Source: Hymenobacter psoromatis
GTDB lineage: Bacteria; Bacteroidota; Bacteroidia; Cytophagales; Hymenobacteraceae
Assembly: GCA_001596155.1 (NCBI GenBank)
Contig: CP014771.1
Coordinates: 4,712,001-4,776,000 of the forward strand
Reading direction: 5' to 3'
DNA length: 64,000 nt
Shown here: piece by piece, positions 43,777 to 53,693 of the stretch
Numbering within the stretch: position 1 is the stretch's first letter
Layout of the letters: each line of letters starts with the position of its first letter
Translations under genes and position numbers: made by a program
Notes under the pieces: generated by a model
Database searches by the model: none
Seen by the model: the letters and a program-made list of their open reading frames with translations, nothing else
Told to the model about the DNA's origin: nothing

Positions 43777-45402
43777 ATGAAATCACTGCTTTTCCTACCC
43801 CCCCTTCTCCTGGCTATCGCGGCCGTGGCCCAAAAGCCTACCCCCGACTTGGCCCACAACCAGGTGCAGGTGGCCGGCGGCCGGCTGGCGGGTGCCACTG
43901 CCGCCAGCGGCATCCACGAGTTCAGGGGCATTCCCTACGCCGCGCCGCCCGTGGGCAAGCGCCGCTGGCAGGCCCCGCAGCCGGCCGCGAAGTGGACCAA
44001 CGTGCGGCCGGCCACGCAGTTTGGGCCGCGCGCCATGCAGTTGCCGCTGTTTGGCGACATGAACTTTCGTTCGAACGGCGTGAGCGAGGACTGCCTGTAC
44101 CTGAACGTGTGGACGGGCGCGAAAACGGCTCAGGAAAAGCGGCCGGTGCTGGTGTATTTCTACGGTGGCGGCTTTGTGGCCGGCGATGGCTCGGAGCCGC
44201 GCTACGACGGCGAAAGCCTGGCCCAAAAAGGAATTGTGACCGTGACGGTGAACTACCGCCTGGGCGTGTTCGGCTTCCTGGCCCACCCGGAATTAACTAA
44301 GGAGTCGCCGCACCACGCCTCGGGCAACTATGCTTTGCTCGACCAGGCGGCAGCCATCGCGTGGGTACGGGCCAATATTGCGGCCTTCGGCGGCGACCCG
44401 CAGCACATTACGATTGGGGGCGAGTCGGCCGGCTCGTATTCGGTGAGCGCCCAGCTGGTCTCGCCGCTGGCGAAAAACCTGCTCGTGGGGGCCATTGCCG
44501 AAAGCGGCTCGCTGCTGGGCTTGCAGCCGCTGCCCACGCTGGCGCAGGGCGAACAGACGGGGGTAGGGTTTGCCGCCAGCCTGGGTGCCACCTCGCTGGC
44601 CGCGCTGCGGGCGCTGCCGGCCCAGCAGCTGCTGGAGGCCAGCGGCAAGCCGGGCGCGCCACGCTTTTCTCCCATCGTGGACGGGTATTTTCTGCCGCGC
44701 TCGCCCGCCGAGATTTTTGCCGCCGGCCAGCAGGCGCACGTGCCGCTGCTGGTGGGCTGGAACTCGCAGGAATCGGGGGCGGCTGGCTTATTGGGACCAG
44801 CCGCGCCCACGGTGGCCAACTACCAGGCCGCCGTGCAAAAGCTGTATGGCGAGCAGGCCGCTGACATTCAGCGCCTCTACCCCGCCACTACCGCCGCGCA
44901 GGCCGAGCAGGCTGCCACTGACCTGGCCAGCGACCGCTTCATCGCCTACAGCACCTGGAAGCTGGCCGACGCCCAGCTTCAGACCGGCGGCCAGCCAGTG
45001 TACCGCTACCTCTACGCCCGCCCGCGCCCGGCCATGACGCCTGAGATGGGCAACGCCACCGCCAACCTGGCCGGCGGCGTCACCAAGGGCACGGGCGCCG
45101 CTACCCCCGCCTCGCCCGCCAAAGGTGCCGTGCATTCGGCCGAGATTGAGTACGCGCTGGGTAACCTGCCCACCAACAAGGTATTTGCCTGGACGCCTGA
45201 TGATTACCAGGTATCGAAAACCATGCAGGGCTACTTCGCCAACTTCATCAAAACCGGCAACCCCAACGGCGCGGGCCTACCCCCCTGGCCAGCCGACAGC
45301 CAGCAGAATGGCCAGGTGATGCGCCTCGATGTGACCACTCAGGCCGGACCCGACCAGACGCGCGCCCGCTACCAGTTTTTGGAGCAGCACGCGGCCAAAT
45401 AA
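43777..45402 (+). CDS. Secreted carboxylesterase, type B family
   Basis: 541 residues from MKSLLFLPPLLLAIAAVAQ (signal peptide). Alpha/beta-hydrolase of the carboxylesterase/cholinesterase type: GIHEFRGIPYAAPPVGKRRW, EDCLYLNVWTG, PVLVYFYGGGF (oxyanion hole), nucleophile Ser in GGESAGSYSV, the acid near WNSQESGAAG and His in KGAVHSAEIEYALGN. Hydrolyses carboxyl esters; substrate unknown. A 27-residue extension to 43696 has no conservation. It ends in repeat T6: the last base of its stop TAA is the first base of a perfect palindrome. Confidence 0.9.
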   Translation: MKSLLFLPPLLLAIAAVAQKPTPDLAHNQVQVAGGRLAGATAASGIHEFRGIPYAAPPVGKRRWQAPQPAAKWTNVRPATQFGPRAMQLPLFGDMNFRSNGVSEDCLYLNVWTGAKTAQEKRPVLVYFYGGGFVAGDGSEPRYDGESLAQKGIVTVTVNYRLGVFGFLAHPELTKESPHHASGNYALLDQAAAIAWVRANIAAFGGDPQHITIGGESAGSYSVSAQLVSPLAKNLLVGAIAESGSLLGLQPLPTLAQGEQTGVGFAASLGATSLAALRALPAQQLLEASGKPGAPRFSPIVDGYFLPRSPAEIFAAGQQAHVPLLVGWNSQESGAAGLLGPAAPTVANYQAAVQKLYGEQAADIQRLYPATTAAQAEQAATDLASDRFIAYSTWKLADAQLQTGGQPVYRYLYARPRPAMTPEMGNATANLAGGVTKGTGAATPASPAKGAVHSAEIEYALGNLPTNKVFAWTPDDYQVSKTMQGYFANFIKTGNPNGAGLPPWPADSQQNGQVMRLDVTTQAGPDQTRARYQFLEQHAAK

Positions 45403-45475
45403 TTCCTTTTCCCTTTGCAAAAAAGCCTGGTCGGAGATGTCTCCGACCAGGCTTTTTTGCAAAGGGAAAAGGAAT
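45402..45475. terminator. Perfect 74-bp palindrome/terminator at the esterase stop
   Basis: Two perfect 35-base arms (ATTCCTTTTCCCTTTGCAAA... GGTCGGAG) around ATGT. It starts in the stop codon, contains A-run and T-run and so should terminate in both directions. Unusually long and perfect for a terminator. Confidence 0.85.
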
Positions 45476-45560
45476 ATTTATAGAAAAAGGCCGGGTGCGA
45501 GGCGTAATCGGCTTCATCTTGCGTTAACGTATGAGTGGCCCCGACCGGCCCGGCGGGCGC

Positions 45561-45568
45561 TATTTTTG
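45561..45568 (+). promoter_or_regulatory. -7 promoter element upstream of the AsmA-like gene
   Basis: TATTTTTG matches TAnnTTTG and is 27 bases upstream of the ATG at 45596. A fitting -33 TTG was not seen at the right distance. Confidence 0.4.
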
Positions 45569-45595
45569 TCCGATGTCCTTTAATTACCTTTTCTG

Positions 45596-48500
45596 ATGCG
45601 AAAGATTCTGCTTGGTTTTCTGGTGTTTGTGGTGCTGCTGATGGTGGGCCTGGTGGCCGCGCCGTTTTTATTTAAAGACAAGCTGCGGGCGCTGGCCGAC
45701 CAGCAGATTGCCCAGCGCGTGCGCGCCAAGGTGCAGTACAACCCCGCCGATATCGACGTGACGCTGCTCAGCACCTTCCCCAATTTGGGCCTGGATATCA
45801 AGAACCTGCGCGTGATTGGGCTCGACTCGTTTAGCCGCGACACGCTGGCTTACCTGCCCGATTTGCGGGTAGGGCTGGATTTGATGAGCGTCATCAAAGG
45901 CCAGCAGATTGATGTGAAAAGCGTGGCCCTCGACCAGCCCGACATCGCCATCAAGGTGCTCAAGAGCGGGCGCGCCAACTGGGATATCATGATTTCGAAC
46001 CCGGCCGCCGCCGCGAAGGGGCAGGATACCAGCTCGGTTAACCTGGCCATTCAGGGCTGGAAAATCACCAACGGGCGCTTGCGCTACGATGACCGCAGCA
46101 TCCCGTTCAGCCTGGACGCGCGCGGCGTGAACCACACCGGCAAGGGCGATTTTGCGAAGAATATCTTCGACCTGACTTCCAACACGACCATCGATAAGCT
46201 GACAGCCAACTACAACGGCATTGATTACCTGACCAACAAGCAGGTGAATGCTGATGTGGCGATGGCGATGGACCTGAACAAGAACCTCTATACCTTCAAG
46301 GAAAATCAGGTGAAGCTGAATGATTTTCCGTTCAGCTTCGCGGGCGCGATTGGGCTGCCCAACGCCACGGACATTACTTATGACGTGACGTTCAAGGCCT
46401 TGCAAACTGACTTCAAGAACATCCTGAGCCTGGTGCCGGGTGTTTTCAACGCCCAGTTTAAGGACGTAGCGGCGAGCGGGCAGGTGGCTTTTAGCGGCTA
46501 CTACAAGGGCGTGCAAAACAAGCTGCGCATGCCCGGCTACGGCCTGAACTTGGCCGTGACCGACGGCCGCTTCAAGTATCCGCAGCTGCCGCAGGAGGCC
46601 AAGAACATCAACGTGGCGATGGTGGTGGATAACCCCTCGGGCTTCACTAACAACGTGAAAGTCAACGTATCAAAATTTCACCTCGACCTGGGCACCAACC
46701 CCGTGGATGGCAACGTGACCATCGACGGCCTGGAGCCCATGAAGGTGGATGGCCGCGTGAAAGCCAATGTAAACCTGGCCGAGGCGCTGAAAGTGTACCC
46801 CGTGGCCGGCCTCATCCTGCGCGGCCAGCTTTTCGTGGATGCCACCGGCAAGGGCACCTACTCAAAAACCCAGATGCCGGTGGTGAACGCCGCTATCAAG
46901 ATGACCGATGGCTACGTGAAATCAGATAAGTTTCCGGCCCCGATTGAGGATATTAACCTGAGCGGTACGGTAGTCAATAGTACTGGCCAGGTGAACGATA
47001 CCTACGTGAACCTGCCGCAGTTTCACATGATGCTGGAGGGCGAGCCGCTCGACGGCCGACTGGCGGCGCACAACATCAACGCGCCCGTGTTCGACGCTGA
47101 CGTGAAGGGCACGGTGGACCTCACCAAAATCACCAAGATTTTTCCGCTCGACGGCATGACCGTGACGGGCCGCGTGAGCGGCAACATCGCCGCCGCCGGC
47201 AACATGGCCGACGTGGACGCTGGCCGCTACCAGAACGTGAAAGCCAGCGGCACGGTGCAGGCTAAAAACGTGACCTACAAGAGTAAAGACCTGCCGCAGG
47301 GCGTGAATATCAGCAGCGCGACGGGCACGTTCAACAACAACCAGATTGTGATTCAGCAGTTAAATGGCACGGCTGGCACCTCCGATTTTGCGGCCAACGG
47401 CACGGTGAGCAACTACCTGGGCTACCTCTTCACGCCCGGCCAGTCGCTGAAAGGCACGATGAACGTGACCTCGCACAACTTCAACGTGAACGAGTTTATG
47501 GTGGACCCGGTGAGCGAGAAATCGACGGCCACCGGCAAGGCTACCCCCACCAAAGCCACCGGCGTGGTGCCGATTCCGAAATTCTTCGACCTCGTGCTGA
47601 ACAGCAAGGTCGATAACGTGACCTACGACAATTTGAAGCTCACCAACGCCAGCGGCACGGTGGCGGTGAAGAACGAAATAGCTTCGCTCAAAAATTTGAC
47701 CTTTAATACGTTGGGCGCTACGTTTGGCACTTCGGGTAGTTACAACACCCAGGATTTGGCGCACCCCAAGTTTGACCTGGGCCTGAATATTCAAAACCTC
47801 GATTTTCAGAAGGCGTTCGCGTCCTTCAACACTATTAAGGCGCTGGTGCCGCTGGCGGCGGTGGTTCAGGGCGTGTTCAACACCAAGTTCTCGGCCAGCG
47901 GCGAAATGGGCCAGGATATGCTGCCCAAGCTGAGCAGCCTGAGTGGCACGGGTATCTTTGACATTTTGAAAGCCAGCGTGTTGCAGTCGCCTACCCTCAA
48001 CCAGATTGCCAGCCTCACGACGCTGCCCGAGCTAAAGAATCTGAGCATCATCAACAAGGTTGTGGACGCGCAGATTGTGGACGGCAAGCTCATCGTGAAG
48101 CCTTTCTACTTTACGGTGGGCGACCTCAAGCTGACGCTGGGCGGCACCAACAGCCTGGCCGGCATCGTGGACTACGTGGCCGCCATCAACGCGCCCACCG
48201 GCAAGCTCGGTAATGCGCTGAGCAGCAAGCTCACGCAGCTCACCGGCGTGCAAAACATCCAGGGCACCGACCGCGTGACGCTGGGCCTCGACATCGGCGG
48301 CAACATCAGCAGCCCCACCGTGAAGCTGACCAGCGGCAGCCTCAAGGACCAGGGCAAAGCCATTGTGACCAACGTGGTGAAAACCAAGCTTACCGATGCG
48401 CTGCTGGGCCTCGCCAACAAGAACAAAGCCAAGGGCGACAGCACCCAGAAAGCCACCGCCATCACTCAGCAAAACGCCCAGGAACAGCTGAACCTGGAGA

Positions 48501-48628
48501 TTCAAAAGAAGAAGCTGGAGGCCGAGGCCAAGGCGAAACAAGCCATTGGCGCGGGCCTAAACAGCCTGTTTGGTGGCCGCAAAAAGGCCACTACGCCGGC
48601 CGCGGCTGATACGACCAAGAAGCCATAG
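45596..48628 (+). CDS. AsmA-like family protein
   Basis: 1010 residues: one N-terminal membrane anchor (MRKILLGFLVFVVLLMVGLVAAPF), then a very long periplasmic beta-structure of the AsmA/TamB-bridge type. Marks: the N-terminal KVQYNPADIDVTLLSTFPNLGLDIKNLRVIG with repeated LD/V-x-(L/I)-x-x-L strands; the C-terminal AsmA_2 domain with LTLGGTNSLAGIVDYVAAINAPTG and VKLTSGSLKD. AsmA-family proteins are thought to carry phospholipids across the periplasm. The C-terminal about 80 residues form a charged coiled coil (QEQLNLEIQKKKLEAEAKAKQ) ahead of a Lys/Thr-rich end. Stop codon lies 3 bases before inverted repeat H. No partner genes. Confidence 0.88.
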   Translation: MRKILLGFLVFVVLLMVGLVAAPFLFKDKLRALADQQIAQRVRAKVQYNPADIDVTLLSTFPNLGLDIKNLRVIGLDSFSRDTLAYLPDLRVGLDLMSVIKGQQIDVKSVALDQPDIAIKVLKSGRANWDIMISNPAAAAKGQDTSSVNLAIQGWKITNGRLRYDDRSIPFSLDARGVNHTGKGDFAKNIFDLTSNTTIDKLTANYNGIDYLTNKQVNADVAMAMDLNKNLYTFKENQVKLNDFPFSFAGAIGLPNATDITYDVTFKALQTDFKNILSLVPGVFNAQFKDVAASGQVAFSGYYKGVQNKLRMPGYGLNLAVTDGRFKYPQLPQEAKNINVAMVVDNPSGFTNNVKVNVSKFHLDLGTNPVDGNVTIDGLEPMKVDGRVKANVNLAEALKVYPVAGLILRGQLFVDATGKGTYSKTQMPVVNAAIKMTDGYVKSDKFPAPIEDINLSGTVVNSTGQVNDTYVNLPQFHMMLEGEPLDGRLAAHNINAPVFDADVKGTVDLTKITKIFPLDGMTVTGRVSGNIAAAGNMADVDAGRYQNVKASGTVQAKNVTYKSKDLPQGVNISSATGTFNNNQIVIQQLNGTAGTSDFAANGTVSNYLGYLFTPGQSLKGTMNVTSHNFNVNEFMVDPVSEKSTATGKATPTKATGVVPIPKFFDLVLNSKVDNVTYDNLKLTNASGTVAVKNEIASLKNLTFNTLGATFGTSGSYNTQDLAHPKFDLGLNIQNLDFQKAFASFNTIKALVPLAAVVQGVFNTKFSASGEMGQDMLPKLSSLSGTGIFDILKASVLQSPTLNQIASLTTLPELKNLSIINKVVDAQIVDGKLIVKPFYFTVGDLKLTLGGTNSLAGIVDYVAAINAPTGKLGNALSSKLTQLTGVQNIQGTDRVTLGLDIGGNISSPTVKLTSGSLKDQGKAIVTNVVKTKLTDALLGLANKNKAKGDSTQKATAITQQNAQEQLNLEIQKKKLEAEAKAKQAIGAGLNSLFGGRKKATTPAAADTTKKP

Positions 48629-48631
48629 CCG

Positions 48632-48836
48632 TTATCTGAACCACGGATTCCTGCGGATTTTTCGGATTAATCGGATTTTGTGGACGATTGACAATCGCCG
48701 GTACACCTGCAAAAAAGGCTGCTCGGAAGAGCAGCCTTTTTTAGGTTTAGACCCATCCTAATAAAATTGATGCTAGCGAATCGTCCACAAAATCCGACTA
48801 ATCCGAAAAATCCGCAGGAATCCGTGGTTCAGATAA
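48632..48836. repeat. Family H inverted repeat with nested terminator
   Basis: Arms of about 57 bases at 48632-48690 and 48779-48836 (TTATCTGAACCACGGATTCC... and complement), almost perfect. One arm begins 3 bases after the AsmA-like stop, the other ends at the stop of the convergent outer-membrane factor gene. The 90-base centre holds the terminator at 48711. The CCACGGATTCCTGCGGATT sequence is a common intergenic repeat in this phylum. Confidence 0.88.
48711..48742. terminator. Terminator nested in repeat H
   Basis: AAAAAAGGCTGCTC / GAGCAGCCTTTTTT with a GGAA loop; serves both convergent genes. Confidence 0.85.
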
Positions 48837-50285
48837 TTACTGCCAGCCGCCGCCCAAGGCGCGGTAGAGGTTCACGCTTTGCAGCAGCTGCGCCTGGCGG
48901 GCATCGGCGAGGCTCAGCTCGGCTTCGAGTACGCTGCGCTGGGCGGTAATTACTTCCAGGTAAGTGGCATAGCCAGCGATGAATAGCTCATTGGAAGTTG
49001 CCACGGCGCTTTGAAGCTGGGCTACTTCGCGGGCGCGGAGGTCGGCCACGGCGCGGTAGTTTTCGAGGCCTTGCAAGCCCACCACCACTTCGCGGAAGCC
49101 CGCTTGCAGGGCCTGCTGGTAGCGGTAGTAGCCCTCGTAATTATTGGCCACGGCCTGGCGGAAATCGGCGCGGTACTGCGCGCGGTTGAGAATGGGGCCC
49201 GCCAGGCCCCCGAGCACGCCGTAGGTGATGGAGCCGGCATCGAGCAGCAGGTTGGCGCTGAAGGCGTTGAGGCCCAGGTAGGGGGTAAGGGTGAGGCTGG
49301 GCAAAAAGGCGGCGCGGGCGGCATCGACGTCGGCGGTGGTGGCGCGCAGCTCTAGCTCGGCCTGGCGCACGTCGGGGCGGCGCAACAGGGCCGTGGCGGG
49401 TAGGCCGGCCCCGAGGCGGGTGGGTAGGTCCTGCTGGTTAGGCAGCGCGAGGCCCCGGCTGATGGGCTGCGGGTAGCGGCCCAGCAACTGGTTGAGGCTG
49501 GTTTCGGTTTCGGTGATGCGCTGACGGGTACCGTAGGCCAGGCTTTCGGTGCGCAGGGCCTGGGCCGCAAACTGCTGCACGGCCAGCTCGGTAACGCGGC
49601 CGGCTTGCTTCTGAATGCGAATCAGCGCCAGGCCATCCTGCTGGAAGCGAGCGTTGCGCTCCAGCGTAGCCAGCTGGTTATCAAGAGTTAACAGCTCGTA
49701 GTAGGCCCTTGCCACGTCGGCCACTACGTTGGTAACTACCAGGTTGCGGCCCTGCTCCGAACCTAGCACGCGCAGGTAGGCCGCCTTGCGGCGGCTGCGC
49801 AGCTTGCCCCAAATGTCGATTTCCCACGAGCTGCGCAGGCCCACGAAGTAGTCGGGCGTGAGGCCGGTAGCGATGCGCTGGTTGCCATCGATGTTCTGCG
49901 AGAGGTTGGTATCGTAGTTGCCCACGCCCGTCATGGTGTACTTGCCGTAGCGGTCGAGGCCCGCCGAGCCCACGGCCGTAACCGACGGAAACAGTGCCCC
50001 GCGCCGCGCCAGGTACTGCGCCTGAAATACTTCCACGCGCTGCACGGCCACCCGCAAATCGAGGTTTTGCCGCAAGGCCGTGTCGATGAGCCCCACTAGG
50101 GCGGGGTCCTGGAAAAACTGCCGCCACGGCATGGCCCCGATGCTGCTGGTATCGGTCAGGGGCTTTTGGGTGAAGGACTTGGGGGTGTTAGGGCTGGTGG
50201 CCGGGCCAGCGGGCGCGGCCACGCGGCAGCCGGCGGCTAGGCCCAGAAGGAGGAAGCTGGAAGCTATGGAAGCGAGAAAGCGCAT
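48837..50285 (-). CDS. Outer-membrane factor of an RND efflux system (TolC/OprM-like lipoprotein)
   Basis: 482 residues. Signal peptide with lipobox (LGLAAGC, Cys about 20), so lipidated; two outer-membrane-efflux-protein repeats: first with QNLDLRVAVQRVEVFQAQYLARRGALFPSV, SSWEIDIWGKLRSRRKAAYL (the W-E-I/L-D-x-F/W-G-K/R motif), second with LRRPDVRQAELELRATTADVDAARAAFLPSLTLT and LGGLAGPILNRAQYRADF. It forms the trimeric outer-membrane channel for the RND pump at 50480. A 21-residue-wide palindromic element (I) lies between the two genes, so it may have its own control, but gene order and strand make it part of the efflux operon. Confidence 0.92.
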   Translation of the reverse strand: MRFLASIASSFLLLGLAAGCRVAAPAGPATSPNTPKSFTQKPLTDTSSIGAMPWRQFFQDPALVGLIDTALRQNLDLRVAVQRVEVFQAQYLARRGALFPSVTAVGSAGLDRYGKYTMTGVGNYDTNLSQNIDGNQRIATGLTPDYFVGLRSSWEIDIWGKLRSRRKAAYLRVLGSEQGRNLVVTNVVADVARAYYELLTLDNQLATLERNARFQQDGLALIRIQKQAGRVTELAVQQFAAQALRTESLAYGTRQRITETETSLNQLLGRYPQPISRGLALPNQQDLPTRLGAGLPATALLRRPDVRQAELELRATTADVDAARAAFLPSLTLTPYLGLNAFSANLLLDAGSITYGVLGGLAGPILNRAQYRADFRQAVANNYEGYYRYQQALQAGFREVVVGLQGLENYRAVADLRAREVAQLQSAVATSNELFIAGYATYLEVITAQRSVLEAELSLADARQAQLLQSVNLYRALGGGWQ

Positions 50286-50306
50286 GGAAAGGTTGTTCGG
50301 GCGGGA

Positions 50307-50477
50307 AGCCCTACCCCCGGCCCTCTCTGCTTAGTGCGCGGAATCCTGCGGGGGAGGGGAGCCAGATGAGTTTAATTAGTATATAAATGGCTAATTTTTA
50401 AGCGAATAGTAATTGTGCGGCTCCCCTCCCCCACAGGATTCCGCGCATTTAGCGGAGAAGGGCCGGGGGTAGGGCTG
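50307..50477. repeat. Family I inverted repeat in the efflux operon
   Basis: Arms of about 57 bases (from AGCCCTACCCCCGGCCCTCT to GGGGGAGGGGAGCC) around an AT-rich centre of about 50 bases. Ends 3 bases before the stop of the RND gene. Each arm carries one CCCTACCC/GGGTAGGG octamer. Confidence 0.85.
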
Positions 50478-50479
50478 TC

Positions 50480-53400
50480 TTAATGCGCCACCAGCTCCGG
50501 CGTTGCCGCCGGCGCAACGGCCACTGGCACTTCCTCGTCCTCGTTCGAATCCAGATTTTTCACCTTCTCGAAGCTGGCAAACAGCACGTAGAGCCCCGGT
50601 ATCAGCACCAGGCCGAACACCGTGCCCAGCAGCATGCCGCCCGCCGCCGCCGTGCCAATGGAGCGGTTGCCCAGCGCCCCGGCCCCGCTGGCGATAACCA
50701 GCGGAATGAGCCCCGAAATGAAGGCAAACGAGGTCATCAGAATGGGCCGCAGGCGGGCCACGGCCCCCTGAATGGCGGCCTCCACCACGGTGGCCCCGGC
50801 GCGGCGGCGCTGCTCGGCAAACTCAATGATGAGAATGGCGTTTTTGCCCAGCAGGCCAATCAGCATGACCAGCGCCACCTGCGCGTAAATGTTGTTTTCG
50901 AGGCCCAACAGCTTGAGCGCCAGGAAGGCCCCAAAAATGCCGGTGGGCAGGCTCAGCAGCACGGGCAGCGGTAGCAGCAGGCTTTCGTACTGCGCGGCCA
51001 GCAGCAAATACACGAATAGTAGTACAATGCCAAACACGTAGAGGGCCTGGTCGCCACTCAAAATCTGCTCGCGCGTCATGCCGCTCCACTCGTAGGTGAA
51101 GCCCTTCGGCAGCACTTTGGCCGCCACCTGCTGAATGGCCTCGATGGCCTGGCCCGAACTGTAGCCGGGGGCCGCGTCGCCGGTTATCAGGGCCGAGTTG
51201 TACATGTTGTAGCGCGTCAGCTGGTCGGGGCCAAACACGCGCTCCAGGCGCACGAAAGTGGAGAACGGCACCAGCTCGCCCCGGTTGTTTTTCACGTGCA
51301 GGGCCAGCAGGTCGTCGGGCCGGCTGCGGTACTGCGGGCCGGCCTGCACCATCACCTTGTACATCTGCCCGAAGCGGATAAAATTACTGGCGTAGTAGCT
51401 GCCCAGCAGCGTTTGCAGCGTGCTCATGGCCTGGTCCACGGTCACGCCCTTCTTGGCGGCCATGTCCTGGTCCACGTGAATGAGGTACTGCGGAAAGTTG
51501 GGGTCAAAGCCCGTGAAGGCCCCGCTGATGGCCGGCGATTTGTTCAAGGCCGCCAGAAAGGTCTTGGAAGCTGCGGCGGTTTTTTGCAAGTCGCCAGTGC
51601 CCGACTTATCGAGCAGGCGCAGCTCGAAGCCGCTGCTGTTGCCGAAGCCCGGCACCGTGGGCGGGGGCAAAAACTGAATATCGGCGTCGGCGATGCCCTT
51701 CGTCTTGGCTTCCAGCTCTTTAATGAGCTCGGGCACCGACTGCTGGCGCTGGTCCCAGGGCTTGAGGTTAATCATAGCCATGCCGTAGCTGCTGCCCGCC
51801 ACTTCGCTGATGAGGCTGTAGCCGGCCAGCGTCGAAACCGACTCCACTGGCCCTAGCTTCTGGGCAATGCGCTGCACCTGGGCCATCACGGCCTCGGTGC
51901 GCTCCACGGTAGCCCCGGCGGGGGTCGTCACGTTCACGTAAATCATGCCCTGGTCCTCGGTCGGGATAAAGCCCGAGGGCAGCACCCGGCTCACGCCCCA
52001 GGTGCCCGCCGCGAAGGCCGCCAGCACACCCAGCGTGAGCACGCGGCGTATTACGGTGCGGCCCAATAGGTGCTCGTAGCGGCTGGTCATGGCTTCAAAC
52101 TGTCGGTTGAAGGCCGCGAAAAACCGCCCTTGCAGCCCCAAGCGCTGGCCCGGCTCGCTGGCCTCGTGGCGCAGCAGCAGGGCGCACAGGGCCGGCGTCA
52201 GGGTAAGGGCATTGATGCCCGAAATGACGATGGCAATGGCCAGCGTGAGCGAAAACTGCCGGTAGAACACGCCCACCGGCCCATCCATAAACGACACCGG
52301 AATGAACACCGCCGCCATAACTAAGGTAATGGCAATCAGTGAGCTGCTGATTTCGTGCATGGCCGCAAACGTGGCGGCCCGCGGCGGCAGGTGCTTGGTT
52401 TGCATATTGGCATGCACGGCCTCCACCACCACAATGGCATCATCGACCACGATGCCGATGGCCAGCACCAGCGCAAAGAGCGTGAGCAGGTTGATGCTGA
52501 AGCCGAAGAGCTTCATAAAAAACAGCGCCCCGATGAGGGCCACCGGCACGGCCAGCGCCGGGATGAGCGTGGAGCGGAAATCCTGCAAAAACAGGTACAC
52601 CACTACGAATACCAATATAAAAGCCTCCAGCAGCGTGCGCAGCACTTCGTGGATGCTGGCATCGAGAAAGCGCGATACGTCGTAGGCGATGCTGTACTTC
52701 ATGCCCGGCGGGAAGCTGCTTTTTTGCAGTTCGGCCATGCGATTTTTCACGCCCGCGATTACCTCGCTGGCGTTCGAGCCCGGCCGCTGCTTGAGCATAA
52801 TGGCCGCCGAGGGCTGCCCGTCGGTTTTCGACGACATGCCGTAGGTGAGCGAGCCAAACTCGATGTCGGCTACCTCCTTGAGGCGCAGCACCGAGCCGTC
52901 GGGATTGGCCCGAATCACGATGTTGCGGTACTGGTCGGGCTCAAACAGCTTGCCCGTGTAGCGCAGCACGTACTGCATAGCCTGGCCCTGGCCCGCGCCC
53001 GAGCTTTCGCCCGACTTGCCGGGGGCGGCCTCCACGTTCTGGGCCCGAATGGCCTGCACCACCTCGTCGGTACCCACCTCGTAGGCCATCATGCGGTCGG
53101 GCTTGAGCCACACGCGCATCGAATATTCGCGCGAACCCATGATTTCAGCAAAGCCTACCCCGTTGATGCGCTTGAGTTCCTGCAATACATTGATATCGGC
53201 GAAATTATAGATGAACTTCTCGCCCACATCCTTGTCGTCACTCGTGATGTTGAGGTACAGCAGCATCGAGTTTACTTCCTTCTCCGTGGTTACGCCGGCC
53301 TTGATAACTTCCTCCGGCAGCTCATCCAGAATGGTCGTCACGCGGTTTTGCACGCCCACGGCCGCCAGGTCGGGGTCGGTGCCCACCTCGAAAAATATCG

Positions 53401-53671
53401 TGATGAGCGTCACGCCGTTGTTGCTGCTCACCGACGACATATACGTCATGCCCGGCACGCCATTAATAGCGCGCTCCAGCGGCGTGGCTACGGCCTTGGC
53501 ACACACCTCGGCGTTGGCCCCCGTGTACTTGGCCGTTACAATCACCGAGGGCGGCACGATATCGGGAAACTGCGTGATGGGCAGCGTAAACAGCGCCAGC
53601 CCGCCCAACAGCACCAGAAACACGGAGATAACCAGCGACAGAATAGGCCGGCGAATGAAAATATCGAACAT
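50480..53671 (-). CDS. RND efflux permease, HAE1 family (AcrB-like)
   Basis: 1063 residues from MFDIFIRRPILSLVISVFLVLLGG. Inner-membrane trimeric drug/proton antiporter. Twelve membrane segments in two halves with two large periplasmic loops; proton-relay Asp pair in GIVVDDAIVVVEAVHAN and the matching Lys in GLLGKNAILIIEFAE are present. Porter domain with FEVGTDPDLAAVGVQNRV and AVVIT-type strands. Length and motifs fit a hydrophobe/amphiphile pump rather than a heavy-metal CusA. It lies between the adaptor (53843) and outer-membrane factor, so a complete tripartite pump. A 24-residue extension to 53743 overlaps palindrome A3 and is not used. Confidence 0.95.
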   Translation of the reverse strand: MFDIFIRRPILSLVISVFLVLLGGLALFTLPITQFPDIVPPSVIVTAKYTGANAEVCAKAVATPLERAINGVPGMTYMSSVSSNNGVTLITIFFEVGTDPDLAAVGVQNRVTTILDELPEEVIKAGVTTEKEVNSMLLYLNITSDDKDVGEKFIYNFADINVLQELKRINGVGFAEIMGSREYSMRVWLKPDRMMAYEVGTDEVVQAIRAQNVEAAPGKSGESSGAGQGQAMQYVLRYTGKLFEPDQYRNIVIRANPDGSVLRLKEVADIEFGSLTYGMSSKTDGQPSAAIMLKQRPGSNASEVIAGVKNRMAELQKSSFPPGMKYSIAYDVSRFLDASIHEVLRTLLEAFILVFVVVYLFLQDFRSTLIPALAVPVALIGALFFMKLFGFSINLLTLFALVLAIGIVVDDAIVVVEAVHANMQTKHLPPRAATFAAMHEISSSLIAITLVMAAVFIPVSFMDGPVGVFYRQFSLTLAIAIVISGINALTLTPALCALLLRHEASEPGQRLGLQGRFFAAFNRQFEAMTSRYEHLLGRTVIRRVLTLGVLAAFAAGTWGVSRVLPSGFIPTEDQGMIYVNVTTPAGATVERTEAVMAQVQRIAQKLGPVESVSTLAGYSLISEVAGSSYGMAMINLKPWDQRQQSVPELIKELEAKTKGIADADIQFLPPPTVPGFGNSSGFELRLLDKSGTGDLQKTAAASKTFLAALNKSPAISGAFTGFDPNFPQYLIHVDQDMAAKKGVTVDQAMSTLQTLLGSYYASNFIRFGQMYKVMVQAGPQYRSRPDDLLALHVKNNRGELVPFSTFVRLERVFGPDQLTRYNMYNSALITGDAAPGYSSGQAIEAIQQVAAKVLPKGFTYEWSGMTREQILSGDQALYVFGIVLLFVYLLLAAQYESLLLPLPVLLSLPTGIFGAFLALKLLGLENNIYAQVALVMLIGLLGKNAILIIEFAEQRRRAGATVVEAAIQGAVARLRPILMTSFAFISGLIPLVIASGAGALGNRSIGTAAAGGMLLGTVFGLVLIPGLYVLFASFEKVKNLDSNEDEEVPVAVAPAATPELVAH

Positions 53672-53693
53672 GGAGGTAGCGAGGAGTCGGGGC

